From Bryobacterales bacterium (GTDB lineage Bacteria; Acidobacteriota; Terriglobia; Bryobacterales; Bryobacteraceae): DNA of 43,713 nt. Every line of letters starts with the position of its first letter. Position 1 is the stretch's first letter. Made by a program: the position numbers and the translations under genes. Shown here one piece after another: positions 7,303 to 16,382 of the stretch. The DNA lies in assembly GCA_019261985.1 (NCBI GenBank), contig JAFAQY010000025.1, positions 1-43,713 of the forward strand. Reading direction: 5' to 3'. The notes beneath the pieces are model-generated. The model had not been told where the DNA came from, did no database searches, and saw only the letters and a program-made list of their open reading frames with translations.

Positions 7303-8265
7303 ATGGCTGGTGGCGCCGTAACACGTGTCTTCCGGTTCGGAGTCTTCGAAGCCGACGAATCCGCCGGTGAGTTGAGGAAACACGGCGTCCGTGTGAGACT
7401 CCATGCACAACCTTTTCAAGTCCTGGTGATGCTCCTCGAAAAGCCCTCCATGATCGTTACGCGCGAGGAAATGCGAGAGCGGCTTTGGGGATCGCAGACC
7501 TTTGTCGACTTCGACCATGGCCTGAACACGGCTGTCAGCAAGGTTCGCGAGGTACTGGGGGATTCAGCCTCCGTGCCTCGATTCGTCGAAACCGTGGCCG
7601 GAAAAGGTTATCGTTTTCTTGCGCCCGTCACGGTATGGCAGCCGTCCTCGGACCCGCCAAATGAGTCGGTCGCGGTAGCTGCCGGAATGGCAAACGGAAC
7701 AGCGGCCTCCGTATCCGTTGAACCGCCGGCGCATTTCGACGCTCCGCCCGAAAAAGGAGCGCCGGAAAATACCACCCGATTCCCTCTGACAACGCCGGAG
7801 GACCTCCCTGCCGCCCCACGCAGGCTTGTGCGGATTCTCCTCATCCTGATTCAGGCGATGTACCTGGGGTTCTACTTCGGAGCGCTCTCAAATCTCAATG
7901 AAATCCACGACATTTTTTTGGAGGCGCAGCAAGCCCAACCTGGCTGGCTGATGGCCTTGCTGATTACAACGGGCACGGTGCTGATCCCCGTGCGCCTGTT
8001 CCTTTTCACAGCAGTAGCGCTCGACTACGTTCATCTACAAGCGAAGTTCGCCAAATTGTTTCCAGCGCTATTGGTCCTGGACTTGCTATGGTCGCTCTCG
8101 CCGTTTCTGCTGATCCACCACATTAGCGCTGGATTCGCGCTAGCATTGACCGCGCCGCTAGTCTATGCGCCGTTTGCGCAGCGGTCGTTGATCTTGATGC
8201 ACTCTCGGTGCGCCGGAGAACGCCATACCAAGCGCCTGGCCTCCGCGGCAGAGCAATCGCGATGA
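7303..8265 (+). CDS. Winged-helix transcriptional regulator with C-terminal membrane segments (CadC-like)
   Basis: A 320-residue protein. Residues ~8-105 are an OmpR/PhoB-type winged helix: FRFGVFEADESAGELRKHG, VLVMLLEKPSMIVTREEMRERLWG, and AVSKVREVLGD followed by VAGKGYRFLAPV, all hallmarks of the fold. A Pro/Ala-rich linker follows. The last ~145 residues contain about four hydrophobic helices, so the DNA-binding domain is tied to the membrane as in CadC/ToxR, though those have one segment. There is no receiver domain. It is divergent from the 5236-7141 operon and may control it. Start: ATG 7303 is preferred; a TTG at 7279 in frame would add eight residues and neither has a clear ribosome binding site. 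Confidence 0.8.
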   Translation: MAGGAVTRVFRFGVFEADESAGELRKHGVRVRLHAQPFQVLVMLLEKPSMIVTREEMRERLWGSQTFVDFDHGLNTAVSKVREVLGDSASVPRFVETVAGKGYRFLAPVTVWQPSSDPPNESVAVAAGMANGTAASVSVEPPAHFDAPPEKGAPENTTRFPLTTPEDLPAAPRRLVRILLILIQAMYLGFYFGALSNLNEIHDIFLEAQQAQPGWLMALLITTGTVLIPVRLFLFTAVALDYVHLQAKFAKLFPALLVLDLLWSLSPFLLIHHISAGFALALTAPLVYAPFAQRSLILMHSRCAGERHTKRLASAAEQSR

Positions 8266-8331
8266 GCGAGAGGCGGGATGTCGACGCCACATGCAGGCGC
8301 CTTCGTTTCCAGCCCTTTTTTGAAACAGACA

Positions 8332-8340
8332 TGACATAAT
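8332..8340 (+). promoter_or_regulatory. Possible extended -10 promoter for the radical SAM gene
   Basis: TGACATAAT reads as an extended -10 element (TG-N-CATAAT) about 60 nt before the ATG at 8399. No good -35 box is seen. Confidence 0.3.
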
Positions 8341-8398
8341 CTCGATGTATGGGCTAGAAGACCGATAGCACCCGGGACCACCCGGCACGGAGCCGCGC

Positions 8399-9526
8399 AT
8401 GAGCACTTCGGATTCTTCACATCCCGCGGTCAAGCCCAGAAAAACGGCATGGAAGCTTTGGCGCGAGGTGCTCGAACATGGCGGCCCAGGCTTTCTGCAA
8501 TTTGCAATCACCAATATCTGTAACGCGAAATGCGACTTTTGCGGATTCGCCGTGGATCGTTTCGACCCGCGGCAGCGCCGCAGCGTGACTCTCGACCAAG
8601 CCAAAGATGTCATCAATATCGCGGTCCGGAGTCACATCGGCTACGTCGTGTTTATAGGCGGCGAACCGCTGGCGCACAAAGAACTCCGTGGGATGGTCCG
8701 ACATGCGGCCGAGTCCGGCGTTTCTCCCATGGTCTGCACCAATGGCTCCCTCTGGACCGATGAAAATATGCGCGCCTTCGCGAGCGATGGCTTAAGCAGC
8801 GTCATCATGTCGATCGATTCGCACGAAGTTACAAGCCACGAAAAGAACCGCGGCCTGCCGGATGTCTGTGTCAAGATCAAGCACGCTAATGAGGTCTTCA
8901 TGAAGCTGGGCATCCAGACCACCGCCAGCGTGACTGCGAGCAAGCTGATTGATGACTATGAGAAACTGCCCGCTTTCCTGAAAACGCTCGGGTTCAAGAG
9001 TTGCACTTTCAGCTATCCGCTTACATCGCTCGCATCCAGTTATTTAAGTTTTAGCGATTCGAGCCTCGTAAACTACCGGACCGACGAACTGATAAGCGTA
9101 TTCGAGAAAATCAAACAAATGAAAGCCCACGGCGATTTCCCGGTGGTTAATCCAACCGAATCGCTCTCCGACATGCAGCGGCACCTGCGCAAGCAGCCCG
9201 AGAAATTCGGCTGCCTCGGTGGCCACAAATATTTTTACCTCGATTGGAACTTGAACCTCTACCGTTGCCAGGCGTGGGAAACCCCAATGTGCAACATCTA
9301 CGAGTTCGACGAATCCAAGCTCATCCGGGACGGTTGTACGCGCTGCATGATCGATTGCTATCGCGACCCGAGCGTGCTGCAGTTCGTCGCTGTCAGTGCC
9401 GGCGATGCGTATGCGAACCTCAAACGCGGCAAAGTAATCGCGGCCGCCAGAAGCATTTTCGATTGCCGTAACTTCACTTCGCTGAAGGCCGTCTGGCAGG
9501 AGCGCAAATGGATCGCAGGCCTATGA
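8399..9526 (+). CDS. Radical SAM protein with SPASM-like C-terminus
   Basis: A 375-residue enzyme. The radical SAM [4Fe-4S] motif is ITNICNAKCDFCGF (C41, C45, C48), followed by FIGGEPL for SAM binding. The C-terminal ~70 residues contain extra cysteines (GCLGG, LYRCQAW, PMCN, DGCTRCMIDC) as in SPASM/twitch domains, which hold auxiliary clusters. Such enzymes modify peptides, sugars or lipids by radical chemistry; the substrate is unknown. It follows the membrane regulator on the same strand after 133 nt and lies close to the phosphatidyltransferase operon. That could indicate a shared pathway, but no shared gene order is proven. A CGGAG lies before the ATG. Confidence 0.85.
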   Translation: MSTSDSSHPAVKPRKTAWKLWREVLEHGGPGFLQFAITNICNAKCDFCGFAVDRFDPRQRRSVTLDQAKDVINIAVRSHIGYVVFIGGEPLAHKELRGMVRHAAESGVSPMVCTNGSLWTDENMRAFASDGLSSVIMSIDSHEVTSHEKNRGLPDVCVKIKHANEVFMKLGIQTTASVTASKLIDDYEKLPAFLKTLGFKSCTFSYPLTSLASSYLSFSDSSLVNYRTDELISVFEKIKQMKAHGDFPVVNPTESLSDMQRHLRKQPEKFGCLGGHKYFYLDWNLNLYRCQAWETPMCNIYEFDESKLIRDGCTRCMIDCYRDPSVLQFVAVSAGDAYANLKRGKVIAAARSIFDCRNFTSLKAVWQERKWIAGL

Positions 9527-9558
9527 GCAAGAGCCGAACCGGGCAACGGCCCCACTCC

Positions 9559-12500
9559 TCAAAACAAGAACTTCACCGCCAACTGGATCTGTCGCGACGT
9601 TCCCACAATCGAGGTAATCTGGCCCGCATTGGAAGCGTTCCCGGGTAAACCCGTCGGAGATCCGGTCAATCCTCCCACCGCGGTGAAAGCGTTCAGCGCC
9701 GGGATTCCGAAATTGGAGTGGTTGAAGATGTTAAACACCTCCGCCCGCAACTGTACGTTAAGCCGTTCGAAAATTTTTGTGTCCTTCGATAGCGATGCAT
9801 CCGTCGATACGTACCCGGGCGCGGTGATCGTGTTCTTCCCCAGGTTGCCCACGGTTCCCGGGGCCGGAAGAGTGAAACAGCCTTTATTGAACCAGTGATT
9901 CGGGCTTTGCCCGGCGGTCACATCGCAACCGGCGATCACATCGGGGCGCTGAGAGGAGAACGCGTTCGAAAGCAATCCCCGGTCGTAGCCGATGCCGACC
10001 GACATCGGGACTCCCGTGCGCCACAGCTCGATCCCGCTAAGCTGCCAGCCTTCAACCCAGCGGTTCCCGCGGAACGGCAAGATGTAAACGAGATTCAGCG
10101 AAAGATTGTGGCGGATGTCAAAACCGCAATTTCCGCGTTCTCGCGATCCATCGAACGGATCGGTCCAGGACGACGTGCCATTGTTCCCGCCCAAGCCGCC
10201 ATAAGTATAGGCCCCGTCGGTGCAGTGCGAATACACATACGAGAGGTTTCCCAGCAAACCGCTCGATAAGCGGTTATTCCAGCTCATCTGCATCGAGTTG
10301 TAATGCGACGAGCTGCCCGGGTTCGTCAATACCAGCGTGCCGAACGCGGGGTTGATGCGTGGATAGGAAATGCCCGTGACGGGGTTGCCGTATTGCCGTT
10401 GCCCGTTAGCCAGAATCACCGGTGTTGGCGGGTTGTAATCGCGAAAGCTCAGCAGATCTACTCCGCGGGATCCCACAAACCCCACCGTCAGTACCGAACC
10501 CCGAAGGAGTTCGCGCTGAATGTTCAAGTTGTACTGCATCATGTAGGGCGTCTTGTGGATGTTGTAATCCGTGCCGAAAGTCAGGCTCGGCAGCGGCGGA
10601 GCCACGCTTCCGGTCTGGAACGGTACTGGAAACAAGGGGTTCTGTTGGTTATACGAGAGGAACGGCGGAGTGCCGACATAACCCGAAAAGAACACATACG
10701 TCTGCGCCGGATCATGGAACATGCCGAAGCCCGCTCGAACCGAGGTCTTATGGTCCCCCTTGACGTCGTACGCCAAGCCGAAGCGCGGATCCAAATTCCA
10801 GATGTTCGGGTTGGTTCTGAATGCGTGATCCACGTGCGTGAAGCCAGTCCCGAACGGCGGATTTACTACGTTGCTGAGGTTGTTGTGCTGTTCGATGGGG
10901 TTCGTCTGGTACTCATAGCGAAGACCCATGTTGATCGTAAGCTTGCGGCTCACCTTCCAATCGTCTTGAATAAACGGCTTCACGCTAAGGTCGCGGAAAT
11001 CCCGGTTTCCGTACGCCAGCCCCGGGGGAGCGATCGAAACCAGCGAAGGTGATCCGGTTAGAAACGCAACCAGGCTTGGGAACGTAAATTGGCCATTCCA
11101 ATACGTGTAATTGAAGGAGTTGATCTGGTGCCGCCGGATGTGTATTCCGAAGTTGATGCTGTGGCTGCCCTTGGTCCATAGCAGATCCTCTTCTTCAGTG
11201 AACTTGTTCTCCAGGAAACGGAACGGATTCGTGATATTCGCTCCCAAACCGGTTAAACCCGTAACCGCGATGGCCACGTCTTGGCGAGTCGGGAAAGGCT
11301 GGAGAATATTGCCCGGCGCAATGTAGGGCTCGGTTTCGGTTTCGAGCGGCCGCGAAAATGAGAAGCTGAACGAGTTCAATAGCGTCGGCGAGAAAATGTG
11401 ACGCTCCTGGATGGTCGAGAACTGGTTGTGATTGTGATCGTTCACCGGCCACAGCGGTATGGGTGTCGGGAAAACAGCATTGGCAACGTCGGAAACGTAT
11501 CGCACGAAGACTGAGTCCTTGTTTGAAATCGACCAATCCACGCGGCCGATGACGTAATCTTCGTGGACGATTTGATTCGCCACCGTGGTGGTCGTCCCGA
11601 TGCCGTTCCCCAGCGGAGCAGTCGCCGCGGGGTAGAGGGCCAGTAGCGGAGCAATGGCGGCGCTCACGGGAACCTGCGCCAGGCCGGTGGCGGAGTTGCA
11701 GGCGTAGCCGGTCGCAATCGCGCACGGCACCAGCCCTTGCCGGGCGTTCGCGTCCGGAACGTTCACCAGAGACGTGCCGCCCAGCAATTGTCGAATTCCT
11801 TCGTAGTTGGTGAAGAAGAACAGCTTGTCCTTTTTGATGGGTCCGCCGATACTTCCGCCGTACTGGTTTTTACGGAAAGGCGGAGGGGAACTCCGATCGA
11901 AGAAGTTTCGGGCATCCATCGAGCTGTTGCGCACGAAGTCGAAAGCCGATCCATGAAAACTATTGGTGCCCGACTTCGACACTGCGTTGACCACCGAACC
12001 GTTTCCGCCATATTGCGCGCTATAGGTGTTCGTCATTGTCTGAAACTCGGCGATGGCTTCCACTCCTAATTGCGTGCCGGATACATCGGCTCCCGAGCCG
12101 CGTTGCCACCAGTCCTGTAGGTTTTCACCATCCAAAAGAATCGCGTGACCTTCCGGTCGCGCGCCGGAAATCGAGAACGTCGGAGCGCGACCCACCAGGG
12201 CGCTCGATCCGCCGGCCGGATAGGAAATAGCTCCCGGCGCTAGCAGAATCAATTGCTCGAAATTGCGCCCGTTCAACGGGAGTTCGCGCATCTGGCTTTC
12301 GCCGACCAGTGACGAAACCGTCGACGTCTCCGTTTCCACTTGCGAAACATTGGCCTCTACGTTCACGGTTTCACTCGTCTGGCCCACCGCTAACTGAAAG
12401 TCCGCCACGGGCGCCGCGCCGACCTCCAGGACGATGTTCTTCTTAACTATGGTTTGGAAACCCATCTTGCTGGCCTGAACTTCGTATTCGCCAATAGCCA

Positions 12501-12711
12501 GATCGGGTATGTTGTAGCGTCCTTGAGAGTCGCTCTGCGTGGAGCGCGTGATACCGGTGCGGTCGTTCTTCGCGCTGATCGCGGCTGCCGGAATGGATGC
12601 GCCCGTCGTGTCGGTTATGGTCCCGGTGATGGTGGCTGTCGCCGCTTGTCCCCACAGGCTTACCGAGCCGAGGCAGACAAATAGGCACACAAGAACTGCT
12701 TGGAGTCTCAT
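9559..12711 (-). CDS. Oar-like TonB-dependent receptor with carboxypeptidase-regulatory-like domain
   Basis: A 1050-residue outer-membrane protein. ATG 12711 is preferred over the longer frame because a GGGGGGATTC ribosome-binding region precedes it and a signal peptide follows (MRLQAVLVCLFVCLGSVSLWGQ). Next comes a CarboxypepD_reg-like beta-sandwich (about residues 25-110: ATITGTITDTTGASIPAA, GRYNIPDLAIGEYEV), then a plug (MRELPLNGRNFEQLILLAPG) and a 22-strand-type barrel ending in a C-terminal Phe. This architecture is expanded in Acidobacteria and resembles Myxococcus Oar. The ligand is unknown; uptake of sugars, peptides or other large molecules is possible. It is divergent from the TIGR03435 gene. 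Confidence 0.9.
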   Translation of the reverse strand: MRLQAVLVCLFVCLGSVSLWGQAATATITGTITDTTGASIPAAAISAKNDRTGITRSTQSDSQGRYNIPDLAIGEYEVQASKMGFQTIVKKNIVLEVGAAPVADFQLAVGQTSETVNVEANVSQVETETSTVSSLVGESQMRELPLNGRNFEQLILLAPGAISYPAGGSSALVGRAPTFSISGARPEGHAILLDGENLQDWWQRGSGADVSGTQLGVEAIAEFQTMTNTYSAQYGGNGSVVNAVSKSGTNSFHGSAFDFVRNSSMDARNFFDRSSPPPFRKNQYGGSIGGPIKKDKLFFFTNYEGIRQLLGGTSLVNVPDANARQGLVPCAIATGYACNSATGLAQVPVSAAIAPLLALYPAATAPLGNGIGTTTTVANQIVHEDYVIGRVDWSISNKDSVFVRYVSDVANAVFPTPIPLWPVNDHNHNQFSTIQERHIFSPTLLNSFSFSFSRPLETETEPYIAPGNILQPFPTRQDVAIAVTGLTGLGANITNPFRFLENKFTEEEDLLWTKGSHSINFGIHIRRHQINSFNYTYWNGQFTFPSLVAFLTGSPSLVSIAPPGLAYGNRDFRDLSVKPFIQDDWKVSRKLTINMGLRYEYQTNPIEQHNNLSNVVNPPFGTGFTHVDHAFRTNPNIWNLDPRFGLAYDVKGDHKTSVRAGFGMFHDPAQTYVFFSGYVGTPPFLSYNQQNPLFPVPFQTGSVAPPLPSLTFGTDYNIHKTPYMMQYNLNIQRELLRGSVLTVGFVGSRGVDLLSFRDYNPPTPVILANGQRQYGNPVTGISYPRINPAFGTLVLTNPGSSSHYNSMQMSWNNRLSSGLLGNLSYVYSHCTDGAYTYGGLGGNNGTSSWTDPFDGSRERGNCGFDIRHNLSLNLVYILPFRGNRWVEGWQLSGIELWRTGVPMSVGIGYDRGLLSNAFSSQRPDVIAGCDVTAGQSPNHWFNKGCFTLPAPGTVGNLGKNTITAPGYVSTDASLSKDTKIFERLNVQLRAEVFNIFNHSNFGIPALNAFTAVGGLTGSPTGLPGNASNAGQITSIVGTSRQIQLAVKFLF

Positions 12712-12733
12712 GAATCCCCCCTGAATAGCGGCC

Positions 12734-12739
12734 ATTATA
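12734..12739 (-). promoter_or_regulatory. -10 box for the Oar-like receptor gene
   Basis: A perfect TATAAT on the minus strand lies 22 nt upstream of the ATG at 12711, so transcription would begin about 15 nt before the start codon with the ribosome binding site in between. The -35 region is poor. Confidence 0.45.
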
Positions 12740-12826
12740 TCTCAAAGCCTAATATAAAGAAGTGGCGCTAAAAGGGAACTTGGACCGAAGAAGCGTCGTA
12801 CAGTTGGAAGAGGAAAAATAACAAAA

Positions 12827-13831
12827 ATGAGGAAAGCTGTGATTCTCTCGCTGCTGATGGTCGGCGCTGCCGTCGGTCAGGGTCTCTCGTTTGAAGTAGC
12901 CACTATTAAGCCGGCGCCCCCTTTGGACCCTCAGGCAATCCTCGCGGGCAAGATGCATGTAGGGATGCAGATTGATGGGGCTCGTGTCGACATCGGCGGC
13001 GGCATTCCCTTCATGCTCATCATGCAAGCGTTCGACCTCAAGATGCATCAGATCCAAGGGCCGGACTGGATGCTCAAAGATCCGCCACGTTTCGACATCC
13101 TTGCGACGTTGCCGGAGGGCGCGAAACCAAATCAGGTCCCCGAGATGCTTCAGAACCTGCTGAAGGATCGCTTCGGGCTGAAATATCACATGGCCAAGCA
13201 GGAAAAGGACGCCTACGCGCTGGTCGTGGGTAAGCAACCCTTGAAGTTGGAGCAGGTGGAGATTGAAGAAGCCAAGCCGGCCGATCCGTCAGCCGCTGCC
13301 CCGGAGCCGCCCAAAGGAGCGCAGGTCATAAAAATTCCCGGGGGCGGGCAGGCGACCGTCACACCCACGGGAGGCTTCGCCATGAACATGCGCCCGCAAG
13401 CTGGTGCAAAAGGAATCGGAAATATCCGGATGAAGATGGATGCTCCCACTCCGGGCGCTAATCCAATGGATATGAAGATGACCATGGAGATGGAAGCCAC
13501 AATGGATGCCTTCGCCGGCCAACTTTCCGCTCTGCTCGATAAACCCGTGGTAGACATGACCGAGCTCAAGGGCGGCTACAAGTTGCCCTTGGAGATGGGC
13601 CTCGCGGATCTCATGGGTGTAGCTCAGAAGCTTGGCGGTGCTATGGGAATAAACCCGGGCGCAATGGGCGGCGCCCCTGCGGCAGGGCCGGCCTTTGCCG
13701 CCTCCGACCCGGCCGGTAATTCATCGCTCAAGGACTCGGTGCAGAAACTCGGGTTGCGGTTGGAGCCGCGCAAGCTGCCGATCGATGTGATGGTGATCGA
13801 CCACATTGAAAAGAATCCCACCGATAATTAG
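12827..13831 (+). CDS. TIGR03435 family secreted protein
   Basis: A 334-residue protein of the soil-associated TIGR03435 family, known mostly from Acidobacteria and of unknown function. It has a signal peptide (MRKAVILSLLMVGAAVGQG), then the family start LSFEVATIKPA, a middle IQGPDWMLKDPPRFDILATLPEGA, LLKDRFGLKYHMAKQEKDAYALVV, and the characteristic C-terminus LGLRLEPRKLPIDVMVIDHIEKNPT. Residues ~145-220 form a Met/Pro/Ala-rich low-complexity insert with many Met residues (MDMKMTMEMEATMD), which is unusual and could bind metal ions; that is speculation. An AGAGG lies before the ATG. Divergent from the receptor gene, which is a common setting for this family. Confidence 0.93.
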   Translation: MRKAVILSLLMVGAAVGQGLSFEVATIKPAPPLDPQAILAGKMHVGMQIDGARVDIGGGIPFMLIMQAFDLKMHQIQGPDWMLKDPPRFDILATLPEGAKPNQVPEMLQNLLKDRFGLKYHMAKQEKDAYALVVGKQPLKLEQVEIEEAKPADPSAAAPEPPKGAQVIKIPGGGQATVTPTGGFAMNMRPQAGAKGIGNIRMKMDAPTPGANPMDMKMTMEMEATMDAFAGQLSALLDKPVVDMTELKGGYKLPLEMGLADLMGVAQKLGGAMGINPGAMGGAPAAGPAFAASDPAGNSSLKDSVQKLGLRLEPRKLPIDVMVIDHIEKNPTDN

Positions 13832-14078
13832 GCCTCAGCGTTCCCTGCAGGCTAGTGGGCCGTTTGACTCTCGACACGTTTTCGAATATCGGTCTTGCGG
13901 ATGTTCAGCAGACCTTCCGATCCGCTACTGTCGCCAGTTTTTGGGAACGGCGCATCATTGCGATCGCGACCGGCCGCCGTTAATGGCCCTCAAGCACGTA
14001 AGCGCACCGACGTCGAGCCTGAACCGCCTGATCCCTTGTTAAAATAGCCCGAGACACTTGTCCTTTCAGGAGACAATC

Positions 14079-16130
14079 ATGCACGCACGCAGGGTCACTA
14101 TCTGGTTGACCGCTTGGTTCGCAGCCGTTTTCTTTTTTGCCTGGTTCGCTCTCGGCCAATCGGGCCGCCGGGTCGACGACGCAGCCATTCGCAACGCCTC
14201 CAAAACCGGCGAGGAATGGCTCACGTATGGCGGCAATCCGCAGGAGCAGCGCTACAGTCCGCTCAAAGTTATCGACACTTCAAATGTCGGCCGCCTCGGC
14301 TTGGTGTGGTCTTATGAAGCCGGCCAAGGCGGAGGCGGGCAGGAAGCCACTCCCATGGTTTCGAACGGAACCATCTATAGCATCACCAACTACAGCATTG
14401 TGTTCGCCGTCGATGCGCGCACGGGTAAGGAGAAGTGGCGTTGGGATCCGGAATACAACAGGGTCACTGTGGTTCCGAAGATCTGTTGCGGAATCGTAAA
14501 TCGCGGCTTGGCCATTTACGACAACAAGGTCATCGCGCCGGTCAATGACGGCCGCTTGGTCGCCCTGGATGCCGAAAGCGGCAAGCCCGTTTGGGAAGCG
14601 CGCGTCGCCTACCCGCAGGATAACTACACGCTCACCATGGCTCCGCGAATCGCGAAAGGAAAGGTGATCATCGGGGTAAGCGGCTCCGAGTACCCGGTCC
14701 GCGGATTCTTCGCTGCCTACGACGCCAAAACCGGCCAGTTCGCCTGGCGCGACTACACCGTCCCGGGCGATCCTTCCAAGCCGTTCGAGAACGAAGCCAT
14801 GCGCAAAGCCGCGGCTACCTGGGATAAAGACTCATGGAAAATGGGCGGCGGCGCCACGGTATGGGATGGAATGGCGTACGATCCCGACCTGAATCTGCTT
14901 TACGTCGGCACCGGCAATGCGGGGCCGTGGCCGGATGAAATCCGCAAGTCCAACGGCCGCGATAACCTTTACGCGGCTTCCGTACTCGCCGTGAATCCCG
15001 ATAACGGCGAAATGAAATGGTATTTCCAGATGGTGCCCGACGATTCCTGGGATTACGACAGCGTTCAACAATTGATGCTGGTGGATCTCAATATTAAAGG
15101 GCGCATGCGCAAAGTCATCATGCAGGCGAACAAAGATGGGTTCTTTTATGTCATTGATCGCCAGAACGGTGAATTCATTTCCGGACAGCCCTTCGTGCAG
15201 GTGAGCTGGGCGAAGGGTCTGGACGAGAAGACGGGCCGGCCAATCGTCACTCCCGAAGCGAAGTATGGCAAAGATTCGGTGATGATCACTCCCGGCGCGG
15301 GCGGCGCGCACAACTGGGCTCCGATGTCCTTCAATCCGGCGACGGGATTGGTCTACATCCCGTCTTCAAACGGCGGCATGGGCTACGCGGTCCAGCAGGA
15401 TTTCAAATATGACCCCGCTCGTCAGAACATGGGAATCTCATTTAATTTCGGCCCTCCCGGCGGCCGCGGAGGACCCGGCGGTCCTGGCGGAGCCGCTGGG
15501 CGAGGAGGGACCAATGTTACTCCTGAAGTGGCCGCCGCCGCCGCAGCCGCTCCGCCGCCACCTCCCGCGCCTGCGCCCCCAAAGGGTCCGGTGTTGCCGT
15601 TAATCGGTCCTCCGCCCGCTGAGGAAGGCGGCCGTGGACAGTTGCGCGCCTGGGATCCTGTGATGCAACAGAAGCGCTGGGATGCGCCGATTGGAGGCGG
15701 CATCGGCGGAGGCACGATTACCACAGCGGGGAATCTGGTGATTCAGGTCAGCTCCACCGGCCACCTGCTGGCCTATAGCGCCGATAAAGGCGAGAAGCTG
15801 CTCGATATCAACACCGGGCTTCGAAGTTCCATGGCGCCGCCGATCACGTATGTGCTGGATGGCAAGCAATACATTGCCTTCATGGGCGGACAAGGCATAG
15901 TGCAAGGCCGCGGGCCAGGCGCCGGAGCTGGCCCTGGTGGACCGGGCCCGGGTGGACCGGGTCCTGCGGGACCTGGCGCTGGCCCCGGAGCGCCGGCGCC
16001 GGCAGCAACGCCTGCTCCCGCGGATCAAGCGCCAGGACGCGGCGGCAACACCGCAGCCAACGTGATCATGCCGAAGCTGCTAGTATTCGCTCTCGATGGC
16101 AAAGCCCCGCTCCCGGATCCAGTCCAGTAG
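14079..16130 (+). CDS. PQQ-dependent alcohol dehydrogenase, lanthanide-type motif
   Basis: A 683-residue periplasmic quinoprotein of the methanol/ethanol dehydrogenase family. A signal peptide ends near residue 27. Eight-bladed propeller motifs are visible (TGKEKWRWDPE, ESGKPVWEARV, DNGEMKWYFQM). The vicinal cysteines that form the active-site disulfide are C136-C137 (KICCG). The catalytic Asp is D325 in SWDYDSVQQ, and the residue two places on is D327. Asp at that position marks lanthanide-dependent enzymes (XoxF type) rather than calcium types (Ala or Ser). Residues ~458-507 and ~610-654 are Gly/Pro/Ala-rich inserts foreign to the fold. There is no fused cytochrome c and no xoxG/xoxJ-like gene nearby. 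ATG 14079 has AGGAG 6 nt upstream; an upstream TTG is rejected. Confidence 0.92.
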   Translation: MHARRVTIWLTAWFAAVFFFAWFALGQSGRRVDDAAIRNASKTGEEWLTYGGNPQEQRYSPLKVIDTSNVGRLGLVWSYEAGQGGGGQEATPMVSNGTIYSITNYSIVFAVDARTGKEKWRWDPEYNRVTVVPKICCGIVNRGLAIYDNKVIAPVNDGRLVALDAESGKPVWEARVAYPQDNYTLTMAPRIAKGKVIIGVSGSEYPVRGFFAAYDAKTGQFAWRDYTVPGDPSKPFENEAMRKAAATWDKDSWKMGGGATVWDGMAYDPDLNLLYVGTGNAGPWPDEIRKSNGRDNLYAASVLAVNPDNGEMKWYFQMVPDDSWDYDSVQQLMLVDLNIKGRMRKVIMQANKDGFFYVIDRQNGEFISGQPFVQVSWAKGLDEKTGRPIVTPEAKYGKDSVMITPGAGGAHNWAPMSFNPATGLVYIPSSNGGMGYAVQQDFKYDPARQNMGISFNFGPPGGRGGPGGPGGAAGRGGTNVTPEVAAAAAAAPPPPPAPAPPKGPVLPLIGPPPAEEGGRGQLRAWDPVMQQKRWDAPIGGGIGGGTITTAGNLVIQVSSTGHLLAYSADKGEKLLDINTGLRSSMAPPITYVLDGKQYIAFMGGQGIVQGRGPGAGAGPGGPGPGGPGPAGPGAGPGAPAPAATPAPADQAPGRGGNTAANVIMPKLLVFALDGKAPLPDPVQ

Positions 16131-16145
16131 AATCGCCGGAGCCGT

Positions 16146-16382
16146 TTGACCATCCGCGTAAAGGTGATCGCCCGCAGCGCAAAAACCGAGCTTGCGGGCG
16201 AGCTCCCGGACGGCACATTAAAAGTGAAGGTCGCCGCCCCTCCTGAAAAAGGCAAAGCAAACCAGGAGTTGTGCCGCTTTCTAGCGGCGCATTACGGAAT
16301 CCCAAAAAACGGCGTAAGTATCGTAAGCGGCCACACGGCAGCATTGAAACGAGTAAAACTGAAACTGATAGCTGAAAACTGA
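16146..16382 (+). CDS. YggU/UPF0235 (DUF167) family protein
   Basis: A 78-residue protein of the DUF167 family. Key pattern: IRVKVIARSAKTEL, GTLKVKVAAPPEKGKAN, ELCRFLAAHYGIPKNGVSIVSGHTAALKRVKL. The function is unknown across the family. It starts at a TTG with GGAG just upstream, 16 nt after the dehydrogenase stop, so it may be co-transcribed. The last codons and the TGA stop lie inside the heptamer repeat array, so the C-terminus (KLIAEN) appears to be partly repeat-derived. Confidence 0.88.
   Translation: MTIRVKVIARSAKTELAGELPDGTLKVKVAAPPEKGKANQELCRFLAAHYGIPKNGVSIVSGHTAALKRVKLKLIAEN

Noticed and set aside
10303-11052. Plus-strand frame of 249 codons within the Oar-like receptor
   Set aside because: Shadow of the receptor gene; no domain, no ribosome binding site.
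13832-14078. Possible small gene in the gap before the dehydrogenase
   Set aside because: Only short frames without motifs or ribosome binding sites; I see only a weak TAAAAT box near 14040.
15422-15724. Gly/Pro/Ala-rich minus-strand frame
   Set aside because: Complement of the dehydrogenase's low-complexity insert.
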